Shown: positions 7,259-15,531, numbered from the stretch's first letter. The stretch: 38,514 nucleotides of DNA from Flavobacterium sp. (GCF_030146175.1 NZ_JASLCE010000101.1:1-38514), one strand, 5' to 3'. Notes: generated by a model not told the origin, from the letters alone. Program-made: numbers and translations.

Positions 7259-8284
7259 ATGGGAAAAGTATTGATCATTACGCATTCTCAGGATAATGAA
7301 TGCATCGACATCGTATCGGGAAAAATTAGAGAACACGGCGGTGAACCGATCCGTTTTAATGTAGATGAATACCCGCTTAAATATAGTTTAAGCAGCTGTT
7401 TTGAAAACGGAGAATGGAAAATATACCTGGATTATGAAGGAACCCGTGTGGATCTTCATGATTGTGCGGCCTTATGGTACAGACGCAGTATGAACTTGGG
7501 GGGTAACCTGAGTGAAGTGCTGGAAAGAGAATATCTGAGTAGTACCTATGGCGAAATCCGCGCTACTTTGTTTGGATTTTTAGAAAGTTTACCTTGTTTC
7601 CAGATCGGAAAATATAGTAAATACAGACGTTTGGATAGTAAAGAAGAACAAATGCGTGTTGCCGATTTTCTAGGGATGAAAGTTCCGGAAACTTGTATTA
7701 CCAATAGTCCGCAAGAGGCAAAACGTTTTGTAAGAGAACATCCGAAAGGAGTGATTACCAAAATGCAAAGTTCTTTCGCGATCGATAGAAACGGAGTGGA
7801 AAATGTGGTATTTACCAACCTGATCAAGGAAGAGGATCTGGACGAAATTGACACCTTACAATATTGTCCGATGCAATTCCAGGAAAAACTGGAGAAAAAA
7901 GTCGAATTGCGAATTACAATCGTAGGCGATGCGGTTTTTGCCTTCGAAATCGATTCTCAAAAACTGGATAATGCCCGATTAGACTGGCGTCGTGAAGGCG
8001 TTGAGTTGTTAAAAGATTGGACACCGTATGAATTGCCTTCGGATTTAAAAGATAAGTTGCTACAACTTATGGATATGTATGAAGTGAACTACGGCGCGAT
8101 CGATGTTATTGTAACACCGGACGATGAGTATTATTTCCTTGAAATCAATTCGGCCGGAGAATTTTTCTGGTTGGACCGACTAATGGAAGGTAATCCGATT
8201 TCGGAACAAATAGCTAAGGTGCTTTTAGGTAAGGCGAACCGTAGGTATACACCGGTTTTTGAAAGAAATACGATGACTGTTTAG
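7259..8284 (+). CDS. mvdD: MvdD-like ATP-grasp ligase (predicted ester-forming)
   Basis: 341-residue ATP-grasp enzyme of the type that makes the two omega-ester (lactone) bonds in microviridins (MvdD/MdnC). Supporting stretches are VLIITHSQDNECIDIV at the N-terminus, GVITKMQSSFAI (ATP-binding lysine region), LQYCPMQFQEKLEKKVELRI, ITIVGDAVFAFEIDSQ, DWRREG, and the diagnostic C-terminal YYFLEINSAGEFFWLDRL (E-F-F-W in place of the E-W-G of its neighbour). It would bind the precursor leader helix and activate Asp/Glu side chains as acyl phosphates. It is followed by a terminator, which closes the cluster. Confidence 0.9.
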   Translation: MGKVLIITHSQDNECIDIVSGKIREHGGEPIRFNVDEYPLKYSLSSCFENGEWKIYLDYEGTRVDLHDCAALWYRRSMNLGGNLSEVLEREYLSSTYGEIRATLFGFLESLPCFQIGKYSKYRRLDSKEEQMRVADFLGMKVPETCITNSPQEAKRFVREHPKGVITKMQSSFAIDRNGVENVVFTNLIKEEDLDEIDTLQYCPMQFQEKLEKKVELRITIVGDAVFAFEIDSQKLDNARLDWRREGVELLKDWTPYELPSDLKDKLLQLMDMYEVNYGAIDVIVTPDDEYYFLEINSAGEFFWLDRLMEGNPISEQIAKVLLGKANRRYTPVFERNTMTV

Positions 8285-8316
8285 AGTCATATTATAAATT
8301 ATCTCATACAAAAATT

Positions 8317-8346
8317 AAAAGCTCTCATTCGGGGGCTTTTTTTATT
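8317..8346 (+). terminator. Terminator closing the graspetide cluster
   Basis: Stem AAAAGCTCT (8317-8325) pairs with GGGGCTTTT (8332-8340) with two G-T pairs and a 6-base loop; the T-run continues to 8344. Confidence 0.7.
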
Positions 8347-8381
8347 TGCTTTTGTATTTTTACAATCCTTATTTAATGATT

Positions 8382-8933
8382 ATGCGTTACCTATATCTAT
8401 TACCGTTGTTTTTTAGTTTTTTTACTGCCAAAGCGCAGGTTGCCGCGCAACATTGCGGTTACGATTTTACGTCCTATCTGGTGTTGGATGTCCATGAAAA
8501 TGGTAAAAAAGAAACCATCAAAGATTTAAAAATTACAATTGTGGATAGTGCGGGAAATGATGTGATCAACCTGAATAATGTCTATAGTTGGACCAATGCA
8601 AACAAGGCGTTGGTTTTTTCCCTGAATTATAAGATTGACGATACCGGTAAAAGAATTACCGCAGAAACCGATAAAAATGCGAAGAGTCGTTGGTTTTTTC
8701 CTTTTGCAAAAGAAAATTATCTGCTTTCGGTAGCAAACACATTTCCGGCTGAAAACTTTTCGATTAAAGTAGAAGATATCGACGGAAAGGCGAACGGTGG
8801 CTTGTTTAAAACACAAATCGTTCCGTTAAACAGCTACAATATGTATGTATTGTGTTCGGCACAAAACGAACGACAGGCAATGCAGTTCGGACCAAGAACC
8901 AACCGACCTGTGGAGATTATTCTGGAACGTTAG
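8382..8933 (+). CDS. Secreted protein of unknown function
   Basis: 183 residues from the ATG at 8382 (another ATG, at 8376, is two codons upstream). A signal peptide is clear: MRYLYLLPLFFSFFTAKAQ with an A-K-A cleavage site before Q19. The mature part has an alternating beta pattern (TSYLVLDVHENGKKETIKDLKITIVD, AENFSIKVEDIDGKANGG), suggesting an Ig-like or carboxypeptidase-regulatory-like sandwich; no family is recognised. A terminator separates it from the graspetide genes, so a shared role is not supported. Periplasmic or exported location is predicted. Confidence 0.75.
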   Translation: MRYLYLLPLFFSFFTAKAQVAAQHCGYDFTSYLVLDVHENGKKETIKDLKITIVDSAGNDVINLNNVYSWTNANKALVFSLNYKIDDTGKRITAETDKNAKSRWFFPFAKENYLLSVANTFPAENFSIKVEDIDGKANGGLFKTQIVPLNSYNMYVLCSAQNERQAMQFGPRTNRPVEIILER

Positions 8934-8944
8934 GCTGTAGGCAT

Positions 8945-8980
8945 AAAAAAACACCGTCAGTGTAGGAAGGTGTTTTTTTT
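8945..8980. terminator. Bidirectional terminator between convergent genes
   Basis: Stem AAAAAACACC (8945-8954) pairs with GGTGTTTTTT (8969-8978); A-runs and T-runs on the two sides let it work for the secreted-protein gene (+) and the Rnk/GreA-like gene (-). Confidence 0.8.
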
Positions 8981-8984
8981 AGGA

Positions 8985-9374
8985 TTATTCTTCAATCGGG
9001 TTGGAAACCGAAATAATTCGGAGTGATTTTACTCCGGCCGGCATTTCCCAATCGACTTCGTCATTTTCTTTAAAACCGATCAGCGCGATACTCAGCGGTG
9101 CAATTACCGATACTTTTCCTTCTTTGATATTGGAAAGTTGCGGCAATACAATCTGAATTTTCATACGTTGTTTGGCTTTTGTATCTTCAATTTCCACAAA
9201 AGAATTGATACGTACAATATTGTCTTCCAGGACATCGTTTTTGTTTACAATGGCTCGGTCCAACTCCTGCGACAATTGCATTATTTCTTTTTTACTGGTA
9301 CTGTTCTGACTACTTTTTGTCAATTCACGAAGTAACTGATAATCGGTCAGTGTTAATACAGGTATTGGTTTCAT
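8985..9374 (-). CDS. Rnk/GreA-type RNA-polymerase-binding protein
   Basis: 129 residues. The C-terminal half carries the GreA/GreB C-terminal fold: GKVSVIAPLSIALIGFKENDEVDWEMPAG, as in Gre factors and Rnk. The N-terminal part (about residues 20-55) is a short helical segment with KKEIMQLSQELDRAIVN, too short for the full Gre coiled-coil finger, which makes Rnk-like more likely than a true transcript-cleavage factor. Such proteins bind the secondary channel of RNA polymerase. It starts 11 bp after the glutamate-synthase-like gene and is probably in the same transcript. Confidence 0.8.
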   Translation of the reverse strand: MKPIPVLTLTDYQLLRELTKSSQNSTSKKEIMQLSQELDRAIVNKNDVLEDNIVRINSFVEIEDTKAKQRMKIQIVLPQLSNIKEGKVSVIAPLSIALIGFKENDEVDWEMPAGVKSLRIISVSNPIEE

Positions 9375-9385
9375 AACTATTATCT

Positions 9386-10948
9386 TTAAAAATTAGACAT
9401 TTCCTTTTTACTATTCGTTTCTTTTTCTTTAAAATACAACTCGGCGAAACTCTGGTTGGAATTCCCCGATGTTCTGCGGTAAAATACACCTGGTGTAATC
9501 TCTTTCGGGTTTTCAAAGCCACAGGCTCCGATAAATTCACCTAAAGCTTTCATCGTATTTTTATGGAAATTCGCAACACGCACACTCTTATCGGTAATAT
9601 CAATTCCTTTGTATAGCGCTTTATCCTGAGTTGCAATTCCTACCGGACATTTTCCGCTGTCACACTGTAATGCCTGAATACATCCCAGAGAGAACATCAT
9701 TCCACGCGCACTATAACACGCATCGGCACCCAAAGCAAGCGCTTTTGCCATGTCGAAAGCAGAAATTACTTTTCCGGCCGCAAGAATTTTGATTTGCTCG
9801 CGAATTCCGTATTGGCGTAGGGTAGCGCTCACAAATACCAGTGCATCCGATAAGGCCATTCCCATATAATCGATAAATTCCATTGGAGCAGCTCCGGTTC
9901 CGCCTTCGGCTCCGTCAACAGTGATAAAGTCCGGGAAAATCCGGGTTTCCATCATGGCTTCTACAATGGTTACAAATTCGTCCTGACGACCAATACAGAT
10001 TTTAAAACCAACCGGTTTCCCATTAGATAACTGTCGTAGCTGATTGATAAAATACAACAGTTCGATAGCATTGCTAAACGCCGTATGTGCCGATGGCGAA
10101 TGTACCGTGGTATACGGTTCGATACTACGAATCTTAGCAATTTCCGGCGTGTTTTTTTCCGCTGGTAATAATCCGCCATGGCCCGGTTTGGCACCTTGCG
10201 ACAGCTTTAACTCGATCATTTTTACTTCCGGATAAGCAGCTCTTTCGGCAAATAATTCATTCGAAAACGTACCGTCCTGATTACGACAACCAAAATATCC
10301 GGTTCCGATCTGCCAGATCAAATCACCTCCCTGACGGTGGTAGTCACTAATACCACCTTCGCCGGTGTTGTGCGCAAATCCACCCATTTTGGCGCCTTTG
10401 TTTAGCGAAGTAACGGCCGTTTTACTCAACGCTCCGTAACTCATCGCGCTGATGTTTAAAATACTGGCGCTATAGGGTTGCAAACATTGCGTATTTCCAA
10501 TCGTGATACGGAAAGTTGATTCATCTGCTTTTTTAGGATATACGGAGTGTGCCGCCCATTCGTATCCGATACGATTCGGGTCGTCCTGCATTCCAAAGGA
10601 TATCGTTTGTTTTTCGTTTTTGGCACGTTGGTAAACGATAGATCGCTGACGTCGGTTAAAAGGTTTTCCGTCCAGTTCGCCTTCAAAGAAGTACTGTCGG
10701 AATTCGGGGCGAACCGATTCGAACAGGTAACGCATTCTACCAATTAACGGGTAGTTACGACGAATGGAGTGGCGCGGCTGAAAGGTGTCGACAGCAATGA
10801 TGATCATTAGAGCTATCGGAAGTAAGAGGACTTCCCAGGCCAAACCGTGGAATTTTACAAAATACAAACCTGCGATTAAAGCGGTAATCGCTACAAACCA
10901 AATAATTTGACGTGCAACAAGGGATGCAAAAAACTTTTTAGATGTCAT
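9386..10948 (-). CDS. Membrane-anchored FMN-binding glutamate-synthase-like protein
   Basis: 520 residues. Two N-terminal transmembrane helices (about 11-30 and 36-54) precede a glutamate synthase central/FMN barrel. Visible markers are SILNISAMSYGALSKTAVTSLNKGA, FAHNTGEGGISDYH, KPGHGGLLPAEK, FITVDGAEGGTGAAP, ILAAGKVISAFDMAKALALGADAC and the 3Fe-4S cysteines C-x5-C-x4-C in CIQALQCDSGKCPVG. There is no amidotransferase domain, so it is not a complete GltB; relatives of this length are annotated as FMN-binding glutamate synthase family proteins and their true substrate is often unknown. The barrel presumably faces the cytoplasm. Confidence 0.92.
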   Translation of the reverse strand: MTSKKFFASLVARQIIWFVAITALIAGLYFVKFHGLAWEVLLLPIALMIIIAVDTFQPRHSIRRNYPLIGRMRYLFESVRPEFRQYFFEGELDGKPFNRRQRSIVYQRAKNEKQTISFGMQDDPNRIGYEWAAHSVYPKKADESTFRITIGNTQCLQPYSASILNISAMSYGALSKTAVTSLNKGAKMGGFAHNTGEGGISDYHRQGGDLIWQIGTGYFGCRNQDGTFSNELFAERAAYPEVKMIELKLSQGAKPGHGGLLPAEKNTPEIAKIRSIEPYTTVHSPSAHTAFSNAIELLYFINQLRQLSNGKPVGFKICIGRQDEFVTIVEAMMETRIFPDFITVDGAEGGTGAAPMEFIDYMGMALSDALVFVSATLRQYGIREQIKILAAGKVISAFDMAKALALGADACYSARGMMFSLGCIQALQCDSGKCPVGIATQDKALYKGIDITDKSVRVANFHKNTMKALGEFIGACGFENPKEITPGVFYRRTSGNSNQSFAELYFKEKETNSKKEMSNF

Positions 10949-11068
10949 GATAAATATACAAAAGAGTCCGGCAGCGTTTATCGGCCGAAAAAAATTAATT
11001 TACTGTATAAAGTGTAAAGGATGTACCCGCGTATATATGCAAAAAGAAAAACGAACTATATACGGGGC

Positions 11069-11170
11069 CTAATTGATGAAGGCTTTGTTGTGCGAAAATA
11101 GAACAGCCAGACTGCGTTTCCTTACAGAAAGCAATGGCCTGATAACCGTTAATAGAGGACTACTTAACAT
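11069..11170 (-). CDS. Possible 33-residue small ORF
   Basis: The ATG at 11170 starts 25 nt after the TACCTTTG box and runs to TAG; it translates as MLSSPLLTVIRPLLSV and continues with several Arg/Lys. No family is recognised. The overlapping frame reads NGYQAIAFCKETQSGC and further, with unusual Cys/Gln content for random AT-rich DNA, so a frameshifted remnant is equally possible. Listed with low confidence. Confidence 0.2.
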   Translation of the reverse strand: MLSSPLLTVIRPLLSVRKRSLAVLFSHNKAFIN

Positions 11171-11194
11171 GGTGTTCTTTTTGTTTACACAAGG

Positions 11195-11202
11195 CAAAGG
11201 TA
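11195..11202 (-). promoter_or_regulatory. -7 box upstream of small ORF and glutamate-synthase-like gene
   Basis: TACCTTTG on the minus strand, a perfect TA-n2-TTTG; no clear -33 TTG at the right distance. Confidence 0.45.
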
Positions 11203-11223
11203 GGTATTTTTTTTATATCTGCA

Positions 11224-11781
11224 TTATTTCCACTTAATATTGCAGCCCAGACTGGGTTTTTGAATCGGATTGATCACTCTGTTATAAACGATTCCGTCGA
11301 TAGCGCCACGTAAATCACTTCCGCTTAATGGAATACCGTTTCCGGGTCTGCTGTCATCCAATTGTCCACGGTAGACCAGTTTATTCAAACTGTCGAATAA
11401 ATAGAAATCCGGTGTACAAGCCGCATCATAGTCGCGCGCAACTTGTTGGGTTTCATCATACAGATAGGGAAATTCGAATTTGTTTTCAAAGGCAAATTCG
11501 GTCATTAATTCCGGGGCATCCTGCGGATAATTAACAATATCGTTACTCGAAATCGCGATAAAGCCAACGCCTTGTACGCGGTAGTCATTAGCAATTCGGA
11601 CCACTTCTTCGATAACATGGTGTACAAACGGACAATGGTTGCAGATAAACAGCACCACAGTTCCTTTTTCGCCTTTTAAATCGGAAAACGAATAAAACGT
11701 ATCCGACGAATTGGTGTCTTTTAGGTGAAATTCAGGAGCAATAGTGCCTAACGGTAACATATTTGACGGAGTACGGGCCAT
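11224..11781 (-). CDS. Thioredoxin-fold / peroxiredoxin-like protein
   Basis: 185 residues. AhpC/TSA-type thioredoxin fold with the active-site motif C47-N-H-C50-P-F inside VVLFICNHCPFVHHVIEE, typical of the thioredoxin family proteins that carry N-H-C-P-F-V. Later landmarks are FIAISSNDIVNYPQDAPELM, YLYDETQQVARDYDAACTPDFYLFD (with the conserved Thr-Pro of the fold) and VYRGQLDDSRPGNG. No signal peptide, so cytoplasmic. Likely a thiol-disulfide or peroxide reductase; the partner is unknown. Divergent from csaA. Confidence 0.88.
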   Translation of the reverse strand: MARTPSNMLPLGTIAPEFHLKDTNSSDTFYSFSDLKGEKGTVVLFICNHCPFVHHVIEEVVRIANDYRVQGVGFIAISSNDIVNYPQDAPELMTEFAFENKFEFPYLYDETQQVARDYDAACTPDFYLFDSLNKLVYRGQLDDSRPGNGIPLSGSDLRGAIDGIVYNRVINPIQKPSLGCNIKWK

Positions 11782-11834
11782 TTTTATCGGATTGTTAAAA
11801 GTGCCTAAAGATAAGAATTTACCGAATGATTTGC

Positions 11835-11842
11835 TAATTTTG
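11835..11842 (+). promoter_or_regulatory. -7 box for csaA
   Basis: TAATTTTG fits TA-n2-TTTG, 22 bases before the csaA ATG. A weaker TATCTTTA (11806-11813, minus) could serve the divergent thioredoxin-fold gene. Confidence 0.45.
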
Positions 11843-11864
11843 AAAAAACGAATCTAAAAAGAAA

Positions 11865-12209
11865 ATGAACCAAGAGACTATTTCGTGGGCCGATTTTGAA
11901 AAAGTAGAAATGAGAGTCGGAACCATTCTGGAAGTTAACGATTTCCCCGAAGCCCGTAAACCGGCCTATCAACTAACCATCGATTTTGGAGCCGAAATCG
12001 GAATCCGAAAATCATCGGCACAAATCACCAAACACTATACTAAAGAAGCCTTAACCGGCCGACAAATAATTGCGGTTGTGAATTTTCCTAAAAAACAAAT
12101 CGGAAAGTTTATGAGCGAATGCCTGGTTTTGGGTGCTGTTGCCGGAGAAGGTGACATTATATTATTGTCTACCGATTTTAAAGTAGAAAACGGATTGCGA
12201 ATTGCTTAA
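11865..12209 (+). CDS. csaA: tRNA-binding CsaA-type protein
   Basis: 114-residue stand-alone EMAP-II/OB-fold tRNA-binding domain, as in CsaA, described as a secretion-related chaperone in Bacillus. Motifs are ISWADFEKVEMRVGTILEVNDFPEARKPAYQLTID (strand 1-2 region), GIRKSSAQITKHY and QIIAVVNFPKKQIGKFMSECLVLGA, all diagnostic for CsaA; length is normal. Its stop codon (12207-12209) is immediately followed by the stop of the convergent AraC gene, with no base between them. Confidence 0.93.
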   Translation: MNQETISWADFEKVEMRVGTILEVNDFPEARKPAYQLTIDFGAEIGIRKSSAQITKHYTKEALTGRQIIAVVNFPKKQIGKFMSECLVLGAVAGEGDIILLSTDFKVENGLRIA

Positions 12210-13067
12210 TCAGGAATTCGCCCATTTCGAAAACGAATAGGATTTACTATCGCGATATAAGTGGGCTTTTTCCCGAAATTGTAATGGCGTTAACCCGGTG
12301 TGTTTTTTAAAAAAGCGGCCAAAATAGGAGGGATCTTCAAATTGTAAATTATAAGCAATTGTATTAATAGGTTGATCTTGTAGCAATTGCTTTTTGATTT
12401 CAAACAGTAACTGCTGATCCAAATGCTGTTTTAAGGTTTTACCGGTAGCCGATTTTAAAAGAGTACCCAGATATTTTGGCGTACACTGTAATTGGGTCGC
12501 ATAAAATCCGGGTTCCCGTTCGGTAGTAAAATGTGTTTTGATCAATTCAAAAACAGGATATAACCGGTCGTTTAGCTTTTTGTTAGCGGTCGGTTTATAG
12601 TGTTTGTCCAAAGCGAGTAAAAGCGCCTGCAAATAATGTTTGATCAAATTAAAGTTGATCGTATCACTTTGTTGCTCCATTTGGATTAGCTCCAACAGTT
12701 TCTTAAAAACGGGTTGGGATTCGGATGTGCTATCTACAAATTTAGGCTCCTGAAACGGAACAAACAATTGCAATTGTAAAGCGGCAATATCCAGGAAGTT
12801 TTTATCAAAAAGCAACGCCTTGGCGCGAAGCGAAGTGTCGTTTAGATAATGTATTTGCCCGGGTAGAAGCCTATAAATCCGGCCACTACAAACCGGTAGA
12901 GCTTCAAAGTCAATATAGTGGGTGCCGTTGCCGTTTTCAAAAAAAAGAATTTCATAAAAATCGTGACTATGCGGTGGCATTTCAAACAATATAGGATGTT
13001 GCTGGTAGTTGTAATCACATAGAATAACCGGACGTGTATCGTCCGGAAATTCAAGGTTGTGTAGCAT
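12210..13067 (-). CDS. AraC-family transcriptional regulator
   Basis: 285 residues from the ATG at 13067; the frame is open upstream, but [10 protein letters not shown] is the better start because its ATG overlaps the stop of the GNAT gene (TAATG), indicating translational coupling. The N-terminal cupin sensor ([20 protein letters not shown], residues about 29-48) has the metal/ligand-pocket histidines of this class. The C-terminal double helix-turn-helix spans about 180-275: [21 protein letters not shown] and [31 protein letters not shown]. The effector and target are unknown. Confidence 0.9.
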   Translation of the reverse strand: MLHNLEFPDDTRPVILCDYNYQQHPILFEMPPHSHDFYEILFFENGNGTHYIDFEALPVCSGRIYRLLPGQIHYLNDTSLRAKALLFDKNFLDIAALQLQLFVPFQEPKFVDSTSESQPVFKKLLELIQMEQQSDTINFNLIKHYLQALLLALDKHYKPTANKKLNDRLYPVFELIKTHFTTEREPGFYATQLQCTPKYLGTLLKSATGKTLKQHLDQQLLFEIKKQLLQDQPINTIAYNLQFEDPSYFGRFFKKHTGLTPLQFREKAHLYRDSKSYSFSKWANS

Positions 13068-13501
13068 TATTGCATCTGATGTTGCCATTGCATTAAACAT
13101 TCGATTTCCCCGGTACCAATTTCCAAACTTTCTTCTACAAGGGTAAATCCCTGTTTCTGATAAAAATGGATACTTGGGGCGTTCTTTTTATAAACTTTTA
13201 ATTCTATAACGGACTGTTCCTGTTTTACAAAATCGATCAGTTGTTTTCCGATTCCTTTGCCTTGTTGGTCCACAGCTACAAATATAGCAGCCAAAAAGGA
13301 ATCGACCATGGAAATAAATCCTCCAATGGTATTGTTTTCGATAAAAACAAAGGTGTCGGAGTTGGGTAAATAGGTCGTAGCCATTTCCGTTTTATGGGCT
13401 TCCCAGTATTCGGCAGGGATAAAATCGTGTGCTTTTACCGAGGCGGTATACCATAAGGTAACGGTTTCTTCGATTTCGGAAGGGTGTATTTTTCGTATCA
13501 T
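13067..13501 (-). CDS. GNAT-family N-acetyltransferase
   Basis: 144 residues with the GNAT fold. The acetyl-CoA pyrophosphate loop is seen in [23 protein letters not shown] (Q-x-x-G-x-G), followed by [27 protein letters not shown], typical of the YjaB/PhnO type. The substrate is unknown. First gene of a two-gene run with the AraC regulator. It is far from the graspetide cluster and on the other strand, so it is not a good candidate for a microviridin N-acetylase. Confidence 0.9.
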   Translation of the reverse strand: MIRKIHPSEIEETVTLWYTASVKAHDFIPAEYWEAHKTEMATTYLPNSDTFVFIENNTIGGFISMVDSFLAAIFVAVDQQGKGIGKQLIDFVKQEQSVIELKVYKKNAPSIHFYQKQGFTLVEESLEIGTGEIECLMQWQHQMQ

Positions 13502-13523
13502 TTTGTTTTAATTTATTTGCAGA

Positions 13524-13531
13524 CAAAAATA
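13524..13531 (-). promoter_or_regulatory. -7 box for the GNAT-AraC pair
   Basis: TATTTTTG on the minus strand (TA-n2-TTTG), 22 bases before the GNAT ATG. Confidence 0.45.
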
Positions 13532-13615
13532 GTACGGTCTGAAAAATACCTTATCGGACAAATGGAAGATAGTATCGGACTTTTGGACAATAACCTATAG
13601 TTATTGAAGCACGAT

Positions 13616-14560
13616 TTAGACGATGGTTGTCCAGATCACGGCCAAGGACACTACGGAGATAAACAGCCACAACAGTATTCCCTGTAATAAAGGGCGTATT
13701 CCGGCTTTTTTAAGCGATTCGCGGGTTAATCCGGCTCCGATAAGAAATAAAGTGACCACCAAACCTTTTTTGGCTATCAGTACAATGGTGTCGTTTAAAA
13801 CCCGGAAATCGGGAAAGTAACTGTTCCAAAGCATCGCCAATACAAAAAGAAAAATAAAATAGGGAATTGAAATCCGACTTTCCTTATTTTTAAAAACAAA
13901 GGAAGTGACCAGCGATAACGGAATAATCCAAAGTGCACGTTGTAATTTTACAGTAGTGGCAACCTGAAGGGCCGTATCACCAAACCGTTGCGCCGCACCT
14001 ACAACCGAACTGGTGTCGTGTATGGCAATGGCACACCACATTCCAAATTGGGATTCACTCATTCCAAATAAATGTCCTAAAAACGGAAACAGGAACAGCG
14101 CAATTGAATTCAGAATAAAAACGGTTGCCAGTGAAACCGATATTTCGGATTCGCGGGCTTTTATAATTGGTGTTAGTGCGGCAATCGCGCTTCCGCCACA
14201 AATTGCCGTTCCGGCCGAAATCAGGAAACCGGTTTTTCGCGGAATCCGTAAAAATTTACCAAGGATAACGCCAAGGATAAGGGTTGCCGTAATGGATCCG
14301 ATTGTAAAAAGAAAACCTTCTTTACCGGTTTGTAATGCATCGGTCAGATTCATCCCAAATCCCAATCCGACTATGGAAAACTGTAATAGGATTTTGGTGA
14401 GTTTATGACTGATTTTTTCAAACGGATTGCCAATAAACTGAGTTAAGATAAAACCGAATAAAAGTGCTAATGGCGCACTGATAAAAGGAAAAAGACATAA
14501 GGTAATACCAAGCAGGTAGAGTCCTTTTTTGTAGTTAGCAGTAAGCGAAGTAAAGATCAT
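13616..14560 (-). CDS. YeiH-family putative sulfate exporter
   Basis: 314-residue membrane protein with about 10 helices. Family marks are FSIVGLGFGMNLTDAL, the re-entrant GTAICGGSAIAALTPIIKA, MWCAIAIHDTSSVVGAAQRFGDTAL and KKGLVVTLFLIGAGL. UPF0324/YeiH proteins are predicted anion (sulfonate/sulfate) exporters, but transport is poorly proven. It lies 65 bp downstream of a LysR gene on the same strand, the usual YeiH-YeiE partnership, implying control by that regulator. Confidence 0.92.
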   Translation of the reverse strand: MIFTSLTANYKKGLYLLGITLCLFPFISAPLALLFGFILTQFIGNPFEKISHKLTKILLQFSIVGLGFGMNLTDALQTGKEGFLFTIGSITATLILGVILGKFLRIPRKTGFLISAGTAICGGSAIAALTPIIKARESEISVSLATVFILNSIALFLFPFLGHLFGMSESQFGMWCAIAIHDTSSVVGAAQRFGDTALQVATTVKLQRALWIIPLSLVTSFVFKNKESRISIPYFIFLFVLAMLWNSYFPDFRVLNDTIVLIAKKGLVVTLFLIGAGLTRESLKKAGIRPLLQGILLWLFISVVSLAVIWTTIV

Positions 14561-14623
14561 AGTGTTTTGTTTTGTTTGTCCGACAAAGTTCCGTCAATAA
14601 ACAAGGTGACACCAATGATAAAT

Positions 14624-14640
14624 AGTTATAAGCTATAACT
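14624..14640. repeat. Dyad upstream of yeiH (possible LysR operator)
   Basis: AGTTATA-AGC-TATAACT, a perfect 7-bp inverted repeat with a 3-base spacer, at the extreme 3' end of the LysR gene and about 65-80 bases before the yeiH ATG. Position and symmetry fit an operator; function unproven. Confidence 0.3.
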
Positions 14641-15531
14641 TTTGGTTATACTGTTTTGCGCAAATCGTAAAAACATTTCCGGTATTTTTTCCAATTGTCC
14701 TTGTAAATGCGTAAAGTAAAAGACACGCTTAATGTCAATGGCATCAATATCGATAACTTTAAATTGTCCGTCTACGATTTCTTTACTAACCGCCGAAATC
14801 GAAAGCAAAGCCATACAATTGGAATTTGCCAGAAACGATTTAATACTTTCCGTACTGCCGAGTTGCATGATAAGGTTTAATCGGTTTAGCTGAATATCGT
14901 GTTTTCGGAGTTCGTGCGCGATGATTTCTAAACTTCCGGAGCCATTTTCCCGCAACACCAATGGAATACTAAGAAATTCGTCTTTACTGATCCTATCTTT
15001 GTTTGCCAATTCCTGCGAAGTATGTACAACGGCTACAATTTCGTCTTTTAGGAAAGGGACATATTTTAAATCCTTATTTTTTGATTTTCCTTCCACAATC
15101 CCCAGAATTACTTTTTTCTGTAATACGGCATCTTCTATTTTTTCGGTATTGGCATCAAGTAACGAAATTCGGATATCCGGGAAGTGCTTGTAAAAATTAG
15201 CCAGTATCGGAGGAAGGATATAATGACTCAGTGTCGTACTCGCGCCCAATAATAATTCACCGGCCTGTTTTTCTTTGAGTAATCCGAGATCGTATTGGAT
15301 TTTCCGGTAAATCTCAAAAATCGATTCCGCATGTCGGTATAGGATTTCCCCGGCTTCCGTAAGGGTTATTTTGCTTCCCCGGCGTTCGAACAAACGGATG
15401 TTCAGTTCGGTTTCCAGTTCTTTAATATTTTTGGTAACTGCCGGTTGGGTAATGCATAAGACGTCTGCAGCCTTGGTAAAGCTTAAGTGACTGGCAACAG
15501 TATAAAATACTTTTAGGCGTATATCAGACAT
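14626..15531 (-). CDS. LysR-family transcriptional regulator
   Basis: 301 residues. The N-terminal winged helix is typical: LKVFYTVASHLSFTKAADVLCITQPAVTKNIKELETELNIRLFERRGSKITLTEAGEIL (given by its parts: SFTKAA, TQPAVTKNIKELE, LFERRGSKITLTEAG). The C-terminal periplasmic-binding-like effector domain starts near residue 90 with GELLLGASTTLSHYILP. It resembles CysB/Cbl/YeiE-type regulators that sit beside yeiH. Effector unknown, perhaps a sulfur compound. Confidence 0.92.
   Translation of the reverse strand: MSDIRLKVFYTVASHLSFTKAADVLCITQPAVTKNIKELETELNIRLFERRGSKITLTEAGEILYRHAESIFEIYRKIQYDLGLLKEKQAGELLLGASTTLSHYILPPILANFYKHFPDIRISLLDANTEKIEDAVLQKKVILGIVEGKSKNKDLKYVPFLKDEIVAVVHTSQELANKDRISKDEFLSIPLVLRENGSGSLEIIAHELRKHDIQLNRLNLIMQLGSTESIKSFLANSNCMALLSISAVSKEIVDGQFKVIDIDAIDIKRVFYFTHLQGQLEKIPEMFLRFAQNSITKSYSL

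Larger units (their letters stand above)
10949..11223. other. Intergenic region upstream of the glutamate-synthase-like gene
   Basis: Contains a good minus-strand -7 box TACCTTTG (11195-11202) and a 33-codon ORF (11069-11170). A second frame is open for about 50 codons over 11013-11164, without an ATG. It is either a long leader of about 240 nt or a decayed/small gene. Confidence 0.4.

Noticed and set aside
8382..8933. Secreted protein as a member of the graspetide cluster
   Set aside because: A terminator separates it from the ligase genes, and nothing in its sequence points to peptide processing or transport.
13067..13501. GNAT gene as the missing microviridin acetyltransferase
   Set aside because: It is about 4.8 kb away on the opposite strand, coupled to an AraC regulator, and is of the general YjaB/PhnO type.
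14013..14408. 131-codon plus-strand ORF inside yeiH
   Set aside because: It lies antisense to a clear membrane-transport gene and its product looks like a shadow translation (rich in Pro/Arg/Ile without domain features).
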